64,000 nt of DNA from Balaenoptera acutorostrata. Its lineage: Eukaryota > Chordata > Mammalia > Artiodactyla > Balaenopteridae. Shown piece by piece: positions 12,712-23,969 of this stretch. A program made the position numbers and the translations under genes. Under the pieces are notes generated by a model. The model was not told where the DNA came from. It was given only the letters and a program-made list of their open reading frames with translations, and made no database searches. How positions within the stretch are numbered: position 1 is the first letter of the stretch; every line of letters starts with the position of its first letter. The stretch lies in contig NC_080067.1 in assembly GCF_949987535.1 (NCBI RefSeq), forward strand, positions 58,710,405 to 58,774,404, in the 5' to 3' direction.

Positions 12712-13411
12712 CTCCTTTATCCATTCCTCTGTTGATGGACATTTAGGTTGCTTCCATGTCCTGGCTATTGTAAATAGTGCTGCAGTGAACATTGGGGTGC
12801 ATGTATCTTTTCGAACTATGGCTTTCTCTGGGTATATGCCTAGGAGTGGAATTGCTGGGTCATATGGTAGTTCTATTTTTAGTTTTTTAAGGAACCTCCA
12901 TACTGTTCTCCATAGTTGCTGCACCAATCTACATTCCCACCAGCAGCATAGGAGGGTTCCCTATTCTCCACACTCTCTCTAGCATTGGTTGTTTGTAGAT
13001 TTTTTTGATGGCCATTCTGACCAGTGTGAGGTGATACCTCATCGTAGTTTTGATTTGCATTTCTCTAATGATTAGTGATGTTGAGCATTTTTTCATGTGA
13101 TTCTTGGCCATCTGTATGTATTCTTTGGAGAAATATCTATTTAGATCTTCTGCCCATTTTTTGATTAGCTTGTTTTTTAGCTGTTGAGTTGTATGAGCTG
13201 TTTGTATATTTTGGAGATTAAGCCCTTGTCTGTCACATCATTTGCAAATATTTTCTGCCATTCCGTAGGTTGTCTTTTCTTTTTTTTTTTATGGTTTCCT
13301 TAGCTGTGCAAAAGCTTTTAAGTTTAATTAGGTACCATTTGTTTATTTTTGTTTTTATTTCCATTACTCTAGGAGAGGGATCCAAAAAGATATTGCTGCA
13401 ATTTATGTCAA
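12157..13411 (-). mobile_element. 5'-truncated L1 with target-site duplication
   Basis: This minus-strand L1 carries the 3' UTR and the C-terminal part of ORF2. A 91-codon frame (12652-12927, minus) contains [14 protein letters not shown] and [13 protein letters not shown], typical of the L1 ORF2 C-terminus. A 14-bp direct repeat with one mismatch (ccacttttaatttt at 12143-12156, ccacttttcatttt at 13412-13425) marks the insertion. The 5' end stops near the ORF2 segment seen at about 41690 in the large L1. Frames are broken by a microsatellite and by stops, so it makes no functional protein. Confidence 0.93.
12670..12711. repeat. Compound (GA)n(GT)n microsatellite inside L1
   Basis: A GA run at 12670-12684 is followed by a GT run to 12711. 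It replaces the normal L1 ORF2 stretch between 'tatgtatgtg' and 'ctcctttatccattcc', so it arose after the L1 inserted. Confidence 0.95.
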
Positions 13412-13425
13412 CCACTTTTCATTTT

Positions 13426-13870
13426 AAAACCTTATTTATAGTAACCTTTTTCTATACATCATTACCATTTCTTGAAATAGTTAAGTATATCGTGGTTAAA
13501 TATATCATGGTAGTTAAATATTTTCATGGTTGTGGAACAGGTTTAGAGGGGCCTTTATCACCAAAGAGTACACAAAATATTTACTAACTTACTCTAGTAT
13601 TTAAGGTTTTAATGATTGTAATGAATTTTTTGATCTTTCTGGAATGTATTTTGCTGAAATGAGTAGAGAAAGAAAGGAAAAGTGATAATTTTTATTTTCC
13701 AGTGGACATTCATATTTCTTAATACTAATTTTTGAATAATGGTCATATCCTATGTGATTTGAAGCACAAATTTTATCATGTATAATTTCCCTATCTACTT
13801 GATAATTAAGATAAATCCAGATTGTTAAAATGTGAACAGTTAACAAAGGTGATTCATTCATTCACAGAAC
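13426..13870 (-). repeat. Old L1M ORF2 region, right part
   Basis: The piece 'taatgattgtaatgaattttttgatctttctggaatgtattttgctgaaatgag' near 13608-13663 resembles the reverse complement of old L1 ORF2 (the 'atccatctggaatttattttggtg' pattern). It fits as the continuation of 11690-12142 across the younger insertion. Divergence is high. Confidence 0.45.
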
Positions 13871-13884
13871 TATTAATGTCCATC

Positions 13885-14035
13885 TTCTTTTACTCTCACT
13901 CTTTTATTCATGCAGTGTCAATTTATTAAAAGCCTGCTCAGTACTAGATGCTCATGGTTCGTGGTTGGTCTCTGACCTCAGGGATCTCAAAATTGAGGCC
14001 ATGTTTACTTGTGTGCAAAATAACTAGTATGAATA
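13885..14035 (-). repeat. Probable L2 3'-end fragment
   Basis: The order 'ttattcatgcagtgtcaatttattaaaagcctgctcagtactagatgct ... tctctgacctcagggatctcaaaatt' follows the L2 3' end in reverse (attcattcaacaaatatttattgagc...ccaggcactg...tgccctcatggag). It is very diverged. Confidence 0.45.
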
Positions 14036-14094
14036 TATCAGATAGATATGTGTATTGTGATAGAATATTGCAATAAAAACTTCATTCCTCAAGT

Positions 14095-14270
14095 ATTTGA
14101 ACATACAGGTCATAGAGTATTAGAATTGAAAATGATCTGAAAGATTATCTATGTCCAGTTCCTTATTATATATTTAGGAAAACTGTGACCCAAAGAAATT
14201 AAATGGCTAATCAAGATCATATTTTGAGTTCCTTGCAGAGGTTGATTTAAAATCTGGATTCCCAAATGGT
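14095..14270 (-). repeat. Ancient SINE relic, MIR-like
   Basis: The blocks 'tcatagagtattagaattgaaaatgatctgaaagattatctatgtccag', 'aggaaaactgtgacccaaagaaattaaatgg' and 'caagatcata' match the pattern of an old tRNA-derived SINE read in reverse (gaggaaactgaggcccagagaggttaagtgacttg). I cannot choose the exact family. Confidence 0.5.
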
Positions 14271-15415
14271 CCTTGCATTTTGCTTTATCAAGATATTCCC
14301 ACAGTATGAAAAAAGATTCATGGTGATAGAACTATTGTTTCCTCTTCTAACATTTTGTAGCACTATTACATTATGTCTGAAAGTTAACCATGTTTTATTG
14401 TGCATCATATAGAACTCTTGGTGCCCATCGCCCTCCGTTCTCATTCAATGATATTCTCTTTAGGCCTACTGGTTCTCTTCACTGTTAGATTGATTCTTCT
14501 GCCTTCTATGTGCCATGGTCTTAGAACTTTTTTAGGGATATGTGTAGGGAGAGATGACTCATCTGTTCTTCCCTTTCTATGTGCATTTGTAAGATTTCCG
14601 ATAGTTGATCTTAAAATATCTGCATGGTTGGGGATGAAGAAAAAGGCACAAAGACAGGATTACAAAACTATTGTTTTTAAACTGTGTTAAATCCTTCTAA
14701 AAAAATTTTTTTTAAAAAAAACCTCAAAAGGCAAACATCTTTAGTCAATCACTAATAGCTGATGTACTGCACAGCATTATTCTTATCACAGAAATAAATG
14801 AACATACAGATGAGGCAATAATATTACTTAGAGACAGTTATGTTTATATTTAAAAGTTGGCCTTCTTTGCTATGGAAAGAAAGATTGTAAACCTAGGAGA
14901 GTTATTCTGGAAGTCCTAAATGAGTCTGCAATTGATTAATTAGTGGAGTATGACCTTTAGTTACCATGCCCTTAAGATGAGGACCGAACAAATGCTAAGA
15001 GCAGTTTATATTTGCAAGACAGCAACACTGTTTCAGAATAGAGAAAAATAAATAGGTTGATCATTGGCTTAAGCATTTTCTTTGATTTTGGGGCTTATTC
15101 TATTTAATTCTCCTCAGTAATTCTTTAGGGGCATTATCAGAAGCACTCTTATAACTTGCACACAATATGTGAAGAGTGTAAAAGTGAATTCCACCATCAT
15201 AATACTTTTGAACTTATAATTTTATACGGTAGTATATTTATAATATACTTTTAATAAAGGATACATATTAAAACCAATCATCTTTCAGGAAGGCCTGTTC
15301 TCTCAGGTCCTAAATCTGACACCATATCTCTTTGTATTCAACAGGGCAGCTCTCTTCTGTAGGGACTGTCCCTCATCTCTACTGTGGGCTTGTGTTGATG
15401 GGCTTAGTGCTCCCT
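14271..15415. other. Unique noncoding DNA
   Basis: No gene or confident repeat seen. An open frame of 96 codons at 14400-14690 resembles nothing known and is probably chance. Confidence 0.5.
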
Positions 15416-15428
15416 TCTTACCCATTTA

Positions 15429-16258
15429 AAAAAAAATTATTTATGTATTTATTTATTAAATAAATATTTATTTTATTTGCATATTATTTTTGGCTGCGTT
15501 GGGTCTTCGTTGCTGCTCGCAGGCTTTCTCTAGTTGCAGCTAGTGGGGGCTACTCTTCATTGCGGTGCGCGGGCTTCTTAATGTGGTGTCTTCTCTCGTC
15601 ATGGAGCATGAGCTCTAGGTGCGCAGGCTTCAGTTGTTGTAGCGCATGGGCTCAGCAGTTGTGGCTCGCGGGCTCTAGAGTGCAGACTCAGTAGTTGTGG
15701 TGCACGGGCTTAGTTGCTCCGCAGCATGTGGGATATTCCCGGACCAGGGCTTGAATGCGTGTCCACTGCATTGTCAGATGGATTCTTAACCACTGTGCCA
15801 CCAGGGAAGCCCTATTTATTTATTTTTTGTACAACAGGTTCTTTTTAGTTATCTATTTTATACATATTAGTGTATATATGTCAATCCCAATGCCCCAATT
15901 CATCCCACCACTACCACCCTCCCTTGCCACCCTTGGTGTCCATATGTTTGTTCTCTACATCTGTGTCTCTATATCTGCCTTGCAAAGTGGTTCATCTGTA
16001 CCATTTTTCTAGATTCCACATATACGTGTTAATATACGATATTTGTTTTTCTCCTTCTGACTTACTTCACTCTGTATGACAGTTTCTCTGTCCATCCACA
16101 TCTCTACAAATCACCCAATTTCATTGCTTTTTATGGCTGAGTAATATTCCACTGTATATATGTACCACATCTTCTTTATTCATTCATCTGTCGATGGACA
16201 TTTAGATTGCTTCCTTGAGCTGCCTATTGTAAATAGTGCTGCAATTAACATTGAGGTG
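15429..16258 (-). mobile_element. 5'-truncated L1 carrying a SINE in its tail
   Basis: The 13-bp direct repeat tcttacccattta at 15416-15428 and 16259-16271 brackets the whole block. Inside, on the minus strand, are L1 3' UTR and distal ORF2 sequence (15824-16258) and then an A/T-rich tail holding a CHR SINE. The L1 is truncated soon after the sequence around the 'gctgcaattaacattgaggtg' site. The single outer duplication shows the L1 came first and the SINE landed in it later. Confidence 0.9.
15455..15812 (-). mobile_element. CHR-family SINE nested in L1 tail
   Basis: The minus strand reads gggcttccctggtggcacag, then a tRNA-like part and the SINE body, to a tail near 15455-15480. It lies inside the L1 insertion bounded at 15416 and 16271. 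No separate duplication can be picked out, because both borders are (tatt)n-rich. Confidence 0.9.
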
Positions 16259-16271
16259 TCTTACCCATTTA

Positions 16272-17840
16272 TATATGCATATGTTACAGAGACTTTGTGA
16301 GTCCTATGCATGCAAAGCCAATCTTCAAATAAGCATGTAGTTCATGGTAAGTGGGCAAGAAAATGGGCAATTTTAACCTGGACCACAAAGTGACTGATTA
16401 ACTCAGGAATTCTGAAGTTGAAAGGATAGTTATTAGCATAATGTTATGCATAAGGAATGTGGTGGATGTGACTCTAAAACTTTCAATATAATATGCCATT
16501 TGAGGCAGCTTTTAAATATATTATGGTAGAGTGGTTGTTTTTTTAATTAGCTTTTCCTATAGTGTAAATGAAAGGTAATGTATTATACATGTAATGCTTA
16601 CTCATTTAAAAACCAAACTACGTATTTCTGAAACACAAATGTTATTGTAATTTTTCATTTTGTTGGCTAAAATAAAACATTATTTAAAACACCATTAAAG
16701 TATGACTTTCATTATTAATCACTTAGCAAGTTGCTGTGATGTCATTACTTAGATACTTAGTAGGTGTTTTCTGTTTTTTAAAAGTTACAAAGGATTGCTC
16801 TTTAACTGGAGTACACAAGAGCTCTTTGGTTCTCTTTTTTTTTGGAGAAAACCTGAGCCATATATTTTTACCATCACTCATATCATCTTAAAATAAATTT
16901 TAGAAAAATTTAAGTGTTTTAAATTTCTAATTCATTTGAAAGCTAATATAATTTCTGCATAAGCTTGTGATACATTTTTGCTTAAAAAATGTATCCTCAC
17001 TTTTCCTGATATTTTCCATTTTCCAAAGGATAGGAATGGAAGAAAATATTCAAGTATTTGGATCATGATTCACTGTTCACTGTTCCGTTTTCAGCCTGTA
17101 TCCCTCTTTGATATTCTCAGCCCCTGCCATTAACAAGATTTTGACTTATTTCAAAGTTAATGTTAAAGAAACAAGTCAGTTGGAGGAGTGGGGGTTGGAC
17201 AGAAATTATTACTGACTACAGTAGCCCTGTGTTTACTAAAGAATTTGTTAAACAGAAACTATTGGAGGTTATAGCTTATCTTTAGGATGTTCTTACGTTA
17301 CATGTTTTATAATCAGGTCCCTTGGATTTCAGGTGGGATCTGCGAGCTCATAAAACTAAATGATTCTTCCTAATAGAACTTTTTTGGGTCCAGTTACAAT
17401 AATTTTCAGTTTCCCTGGGTAAAGAATTGATTCATTTTGCTTTCTTTCACTTTCAGAAGGGTTGGGTTTATTTTTGGTTCTGCTTTACACTCACCACTCC
17501 AGAAGAGCTCACAATGGCATGGTAGTCTTCTGTGTGACTAATAATTTCTAGGAAGTAACTACTCTCACTTCCCATAGATTCATTCCCCACATATTCTTAA
17601 CATCCTTTTTTGGTCAGATTCTTTCTGTTTCTTTTGGTTACATATTCTTTACTATATTAGTAGTATTTATAGACAAAAGAATAAACAAAATGGTTCAGGC
17701 AAAGTCTCTTTCTAAAAAGTTACTTAACTCTGTTAAACTTTAAAATTCCACTCCTACAATCCCTACCATAACTGTCACTCTAGTCCAGGGGAGTGGTGAG
17801 AAGAAAACGGTCAGTAGGAAAAGTAGGAGCAGCTGGATAT
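16272..17840. other. Unique noncoding DNA
   Basis: Nothing recognised apart from ordinary AT-rich sequence. Confidence 0.5.
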
Positions 17841-17844
17841 TGAT

Positions 17845-19031
17845 TCTTTTTTTTTTCAATTATTCCTTTATTAAAGTATAGTTGATTTACAATGCTGTGC
17901 CAATCTCTGCTGTACAGCAAAGTGACTCAGTTGCACACACATACACATTCTTTTTTTATATTCTTTTCCATTATGGTTTATCACAGGATATTGAATATAG
18001 TTCCCTGTGCTATACATTAGGACCTTGTTGTTTATCCATTCTATATATAATAGTTTGCAGCTACCAACCCAAAGCTCCCAGTCCATCCCCCTCCCTCACT
18101 CCCTCCCCCTTGGCAACCACAAGTCTGTTCTCTATGTCTATAAGTGTGTTTCTGTTTTGTAGTTAGGTTCATTTGTGCCATATTTTAGATTACACACATA
18201 AGTGATATCATATGGTGTTTGTCATTCTCTTTCTGACTTACTTCACTTAGTATGATAATCTCTAGTTGCATCCATGTTTCTGCAAATGGCATTATTTTGT
18301 TCCTTTTATGGCTGAGTAGTATTCCATTGTATACATGTACCACATCTTCTTTATCCATTCATCTGTCAGTGGACATTTAGGTTGCTTCCATGTTTTGGCT
18401 GTTGTTTATAGTACTGCTGTGAACATAGGGATGCATGTGTCTTTTTGAATCATAGTTTTGTCGAGGTATATTCCCAGGAGTGGAATTGCTGGCTCATACA
18501 GTAATTCTATTTTTAGTGTTCTGAGGAACCTCCATACTGTTCTCCATAGTGGCTGCACCAATTTACATTCCTACCAACAGTGTAGAAGGGTTTCCTTTTC
18601 TCCACACCCTCTCCAGCACTTGTTATTTATAGACTTTTTAATGATGGCCATTCTCACCGGTGTGTGGTGGTACCTCATTGTAGTTTTGATTTGCATTTCT
18701 CTAATAATTAGTGATGTTGAGCATCTTTTCATGTGCCTATTGGCCATCGGTATCTTCTTTGGAGAAATGTCTGTTAAGGTCTTCTGCCCATTTTTTGATT
18801 GGGTTGTTTATTTTTTTGTTGTTGAGTTGTATGAGCTGTTTGTATACTTTGGAGATTAAGCTCTTATCTGTCACATCATTTGCAAATACTTTCTCCCATT
18901 CCATAGATTGTCTTTTCATTTTTTTTTTTTTTTTTTTTTATGGTTTTCTTTGCTGTGCAAAAGCTTGTAAGTTTGATTAGGTACCATTTGTTTATTTTTG
19001 TTTTTATTTCTATTGCCATGCCATGGGAGAC
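17845..19031 (-). mobile_element. 5'-truncated L1, about 1.2 kb
   Basis: It starts on the plus strand with a T run, then the L1 3' UTR in reverse ('tatagttgatttacaatgctgtgcc...ctgctgtacagcaaagtgac...'). It continues through the ORF2 C-terminal region ('tatggctgagtagtattccattgtatacatg') to 'tttctattgccatgccatgggagac'. A 21-base T run at 18919-18939 has expanded inside it. Only a weak 7-bp repeat (attcttt at 17843 and 19032) could be the target duplication. All frames are broken. Confidence 0.88.
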
Positions 19032-19035
19032 ATTC

Positions 19036-19825
19036 TTTCAACCATTCTTTATGGATAAGATATTTTCTTTGAAGTAGTTACCTTCCTAATTTAACCATCT
19101 CCCTCTATTCTGGAAATAGCAAAATATAGTCTTTTCATCAAGTTCCTCAAATGTGGACCAATCTTTGCTTGTGGCTCTGATTGTTGTTTGAGAGCATGGG
19201 GAAAAAGAAAGAATACAAGTGAATATATGTGGTGTGTGTAACGGGAAATTGAATTACTTGATTTTATTTTCAAAATGGGCTAGAGAAAGATAGATGAAAA
19301 AATACAGTAAACAAGACTTAAATATATATTGCAGTAAGAATGTGTGCACTATTAAGTATGTATCATATGGGGTATAAAGGTTTCAAATATCTATAGTTTT
19401 TCAGTATTTTTTCTTTTCAAGTAAAGTCCTTACATAAGCTTAAATTTTGTGTATAATTCATTTTCTTGTCTCAGCAAATATTTCATGACATTCAGGTTAC
19501 TGGTTATGAGGGAAAACAGGCTGTGACATCTGTCAACACATTGATTTCCAGGGTTGATACAGATGGTCTGAGCTGATCCCTGTTCTCCCTCAAACCCCAT
19601 TTGCATCCCTCTCAAAACCACCTGCTCATCCACGTGAATGACCTTCTCAAAGAGGACCAGTCATGAAGGGTATTTAAACGGTATATTTCCTTGCTGTAAT
19701 TTCTTGACCTGTTCATCATTTATTCAAAGATCTGTAAGTCCGTAGAACAAATACACAGACTTTGGTTGGGATGTTCTGTTTTCTAGAAGCAGTATAGTGA
19801 ATAGAGAGGATTGAACTTGAGAGTC
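19036..19825. other. Unique noncoding DNA
   Basis: No feature recognised. Confidence 0.5.
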
Positions 19826-19829
19826 CGTA

Positions 19830-19947
19830 AACCTGCCTGAGTAGTTACTTGCTTTATGACTTCAGTAAGTCACTTTTATATATCTTTTCAGTCTTAGTTT
19901 TTTCAACAGAATGTGTTAATATCTCAAAGGGTTGTTCATAAAGACTA
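19830..19947 (+). repeat. MIR SINE, 5' part
   Basis: The blocks 'acctgcctgagtagttacttgctttatgacttcagtaagtcac' and 'tcagtcttagttttttcaacagaatgtgttaatatctcaaagggttgttcataaagactaa' follow MIR up to the 'agggttgttgtgaggattaaatga' region. An L2 piece follows, and the remaining MIR 3' part reappears at 20326. Confidence 0.7.
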
Positions 19948-20325
19948 AACACCTTCATTAAATTAATATTTATGGTACCAACGATAGGCCAGCCACTATC
20001 ATAGACATTGGGGCTACAACACTGAAGAAAACAGGTATGAAGAAATCATAAACAAATAATTACAATATCTGTGCCCTCGTGGTGATTACATTCACGTTTG
20101 GAGAGGTAGGTAATAAATAAATACATTTGTAGAATATATACTATATCTGTTAGTGACAAATGCTATGGGAAAAAATAAAATAAAGGAAGGAAAGACAACA
20201 GAGAGTACAGGGAAAGGAAAGATTGCAATTTTAAGGAAGGTGGTAAGGGAAACCTTCATTGAGATAATTTTAAGCAAATACTTAAGGAGGTGGGGGAGAG
20301 CCACTAGTTATCAGGGGAAGAACTA
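19948..20325 (-). repeat. L2 LINE fragment inserted into MIR
   Basis: The segment 'caccttcattaaattaatatttatggtaccaacgataggccagccactatcatagacattggggctacaacactgaag...' is the L2 3' end in reverse. It is followed by 'tgtgccctcgtggtgattacattc' and the 'aaatgctatgggaaaaaataaaat' block. It separates the two halves of a MIR. Confidence 0.75.
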
Positions 20326-20420
20326 TCACATTAAATGTGATAATTTATGTAAAAAATCTTAGCACGGTTGCTGGCTCAAAGTACAGTAGTGTTGAATGAG
20401 TACTTGCAAGTATTATTGTT
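20326..20420 (+). repeat. MIR SINE, 3' part
   Basis: The sequence 'cacattaaatgtgataatttatgtaaaaaatcttagcacggttgctggctcaaagtacagtagtgttgaatgagta' is the MIR tail (ttaaatgagataatacatgtaaagcgcttagcacagtgcctggcac). It continues the 5' part at 19830. Confidence 0.7.
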
Positions 20421-21265
20421 ATAAATAAATTAATCTTGGTTTTAAGAAAAGATTTTTGATGTGCAGTTTGGGGTTTCACTCTGATCATAGAAATAGCATG
20501 TGACTGTGTTGATAGTGCCAGTATTTGCTTGCTTCTCTTTTTGTTATGTTAAAACATAATCCAAAGAATAAGTCATAGTCTCAAAATTGTGTTGTCAGAA
20601 AGACAATTTAATTGTTTCAGATGCATTTGTTTTTTCCCAAAATTGAAAAAAATAATCCTTAACATATTGGAATAGAAACCATTCTTTAGAAATTGATGCA
20701 GAAACTGATAAAGCTGTTTTTCATTTGTTTGTTTGTCTGTTTGTTTTTTACTAGAAGAGTCTTTTAAAACACTTAAAGCTTGTTTTTAGCTTATTATAGA
20801 AAGAAAGCTAAAAGTAGATGAGCCTGAAACATTGACTTTTATCCATCTTGAATTTCATGGAGCACCCAGAATGATGGATCTTTCCCTTCAAATATTTATC
20901 CATCACTTCCAGACAAGTAGTGTATGAGGCAATAAATAACAGACAGCTAGAACAGGAGAAAACAGTTTTTTAATGCCTTGGCTTAAACTGTCACTCTGGC
21001 AGGAAGTAATAACTGAATGCTGCATTATTTAAGGCAAGGTAATAGACTACTTCCTTTTAGAGGCAAATTACTTTGGGATCAGCTGCCTTTCCCTCAAAAG
21101 CCAGAGATTCCTCAGTGAAAGACTAGAGATGGAGGTTTGATGTGAGGTGATCGGCTACTGAATCCTAATGTTATACACAGCAGAATAGTATTTCCTTTGA
21201 GACTGTGGTCATCATTCATCATTAAATGAAGAGTCTTGCCAAGTGCATGCTTTTCCATACGGTAG
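20421..21265. other. Unique noncoding DNA
   Basis: Apart from a (TTTG)n-rich tract at about 20724-20749, I recognise nothing. Confidence 0.5.
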
Positions 21266-21269
21266 GCAG

Positions 21270-21485
21270 TGGGATGCATTATGAAAGCAGTAGGTTGGAG
21301 CTAGAATAATCTGTGTTTGACTCTACTACCTACTAGTATGATTCTGGGTAAATTACCCAATGTCCTGGGGTTCAGTTTCCCTGCCTGGAGAATGCACGTA
21401 GTCATACTAACTTAATTGACTTACTGAGAGGCTTAAGTTAAATGATGTGTGTAATGATCTGGACCTTATATTTTGGTGTCAACAA
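21270..21485 (+). repeat. MIR SINE, forward orientation
   Basis: The order 'gtaggttggagctagaataatctgtgtttgactctactacctactagtatgattctgggtaaattac', 'gttcagtttccctgcctggagaatg' and 'gaggcttaagttaaatgatgtgtgtaatgatctgga' matches a nearly full-length MIR. Confidence 0.8.
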
Positions 21486-22371
21486 GCAAATATTTACTAC
21501 TTACAGATGACTGAAAGATCTTAAGTTACATAATAAATATATAGGTGTTTAGCTGTTGAGTTTTAATAATAGGTGTTGCAATTTCTATATGTATTATAGA
21601 AGGCACCCAGGAAATATTAGTACTCTTTCCTGTTCCCTCTCTCCCTTTGAATTTTTTAAATCATAAATAGTTTATGGTCCCAGAAGATCATGTTCTACTT
21701 GAAGGTTATATATTGAGCCTTCACCTACACAAATCTTGTGTGTCAGAATTCTGTCCAGTTTTAAAATACCATCTGATAAACATAAGAGAGCAGAGTTGCA
21801 GAGTTGTGTACTATTATGTGCAGTAATAGTGTTGGTTGATGGAGTTTGGGCCTGAGAGCCAGTTTTTTAAAATACAGCTTCTACTCAGTTGAATAATTAT
21901 ACTTTGATGTATGAAAAGTCCATTATTGAATATGTTATACTTTCATATGTACTTATTTGTAACATTATTCATGATTTACTTGCTTTTGGATGGTAGTCAT
22001 GATGGTTTCCCCATCGTAACTGCAAAACTCCTCTTTTTCAAGGTGCTTATTACTTTGATCTATAAAATAATAAGCCAAGTTGGAACAATAAATAGAAAAT
22101 GAAATTAGTTGTGTTTTCACTTTTTAATTTCTTTATTATGGATAGATATAGTTTTAATAGGTAATTGAGTCTTGCTTTTTCTACTTTTTACTCCTTATTA
22201 AAATAATTTTACCATTTTTCTTGATATGATGTGAACATATATTTGACAGTATTTATAATAGTGTTTCAAATTGTTACAGGATCACACAATGTTATTTTCT
22301 ATATTTATTTGGGATTTTAATCACTTTTCGAGTTTCTAATTATCAGAATTTTATAAAATTAAACTGTATTT
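21486..22371. other. AT-rich noncoding DNA
   Basis: No gene or clear repeat. The sequence is very AT-rich from about 22130 onward. Confidence 0.5.
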
Positions 22372-22532
22372 TATTTCCTCTGTTAGTACTATTTTGATAT
22401 TTTAAACAATATTGACAAGAATATGACTTTCTTGCATATTGTTTTATCATACACATTTCTCAAGAATCGTTAATCTTTTGAACATGTAAATATTTGAAAA
22501 TTTCTATATTAATTCTTTTGTGTATAATGGTC
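22372..22532. repeat. Diverged local repeat X (pairs with 23548-23690)
   Basis: Shared blocks with 23548-23690 include 'atttcctctg.ta.t.ctattttt', 'aatatg.c.tt.ttgca.att', 'acatttc' and 'taatcttttgaacatgtaaat.tt'. The two copies directly flank copy B of the longer duplicate. I cannot assign a family. Confidence 0.6.
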
Positions 22533-23225
22533 TTCTAAGTCCAGTGCATGTTTTTTTTCACGGCAATCCATCTTGAAGACTAAGTGTAAAATCATTGGCA
22601 TCACGTGGAGATTGGACTACAGTGATCCTATATCGCAAACCTAAACAGTTAATTTTGGAATAATTAATAATTACCTGGATTGCAACTTCTAAAATGCAAG
22701 ATAATATTTGCTTCTTTTCTGTAGCTTTGATAGTGCCTCGTTAGTAGTTATTCAAACATCTTTAGCACTATCTACTTACTTATTTTTATAAGTTATTAGC
22801 CATTAAGTAGTTATTTAAATTAAGTAGGTTATTTGAAATTAAGCAGTTTATTTAAAACACTGTTACATTTTAATGTTCACGTTACTATTTACCAAGGGAC
22901 ATTATACTTTGCCATCTCTTTAGGAAGACTTTACCTGGTGATAACATTTTCATATGAGATCTGAAAGAGTGGATATTCAAAGACAAAATGATCTAAATAA
23001 TATCCTCAGAATTCTATTGCCATAAATTTCTGTGATTTAATAGCCAAAATTTCAGATCATTCCTTTTTACTGTCCATAATATAAATACCAGGACTAAAAA
23101 ACAGCCAGCGTAATATTGAAATGCAAATGTTATTTTTTTTCATGTTGAAGGCATTTTGTTTTATGAAAAAAAATTATCTGAAAGAAATACCCAAATGGTA
23201 GGAAAAAAGAAAACAGTAAGAAAAT
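22530..23225 (+). repeat. Copy B of a diverged ~0.7-kb direct duplicate
   Basis: It aligns with 10555-11262 in the same orientation and block order, at about 80% identity by eye. Neither copy has an open frame of note. It runs into an L1M-like 3' end at 23226, as copy A does at 11265. Confidence 0.75.
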
Positions 23226-23530
23226 TAGTTTCTCTTAGCCTAAATCATCAGAAGGGTACACAAATATAGTGTTCATTGAAGAATATATTTGTAAAGAGTT
23301 CCCAAGGATAGAGAATAGTTAAATAATTTACAGCATATCCACATATGGACCTTAAACAATTTTGAAGAATATTTTATGAGATTAGTTTATGACAGAGGAA
23401 ATGTTCCCAATTTAATGCTTTGTTAAAAATACAAAACTATACACTCACTTTGATCTCAGTTTTGATTTATAGAAATATATGCATGTGCATATGTATATAC
23501 ATATACATGTGTTTATTTCAGGACTTAATA
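23226..23530 (+). repeat. Old L1M-type 3' end, forward
   Basis: The segment 'gagaatagttaaataatttacagcatatccacatatggaccttaaacaattttgaagaatattttatgagattagtttatgac' and then 'acaaaactatacactcactttgatctcagtttt' follows the L1M 3' UTR pattern (ggttaaataaattatggtacatccatatggaatac...atttaatgacatgg). Confidence 0.65.
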
Positions 23531-23547
23531 AAGTTGAGCATTGTTTG

Positions 23548-23690
23548 ATTTCCTCTGCTAATGCTATTTTTATTTTTTTAGATCATGTTTGCAAATAATA
23601 TGGCCTTGTTGCAAATTATATACATTTCCAAATATCAGTAATCTTTTGAACATGTAAATGTTTCATCTTGGTGATTCTCTTATGAGTAGT
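23548..23690. repeat. Diverged local repeat Y (pairs with 22372-22532)
   Basis: See the partner at 22372. The best shared run is 'taatcttttgaacatgtaaat'. Confidence 0.6.
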
Positions 23691-23969
23691 GTGTCAGAAA
23701 CAAACAAAATGGGTAGTTTTATTTATTTATTTAAGATAAAGAAATAAGTATCAATGAAGTATATATTAATGTACTAAGTTGTGTTTTCAAATGATATAGT
23801 AACAGCATGATAATTGAATTTCATACCTTCCAACAGGCTGCCTTTTATTGCCATGAACATGAAATCTAAATTAAAATGTTTGCTCTGGCTTTGCTTATTA
23901 AAATATACAATATAAGCTTATTTCATGATTTCAGTCACAATGGCAAGATTTTAGGACCTTTCTGCATGC

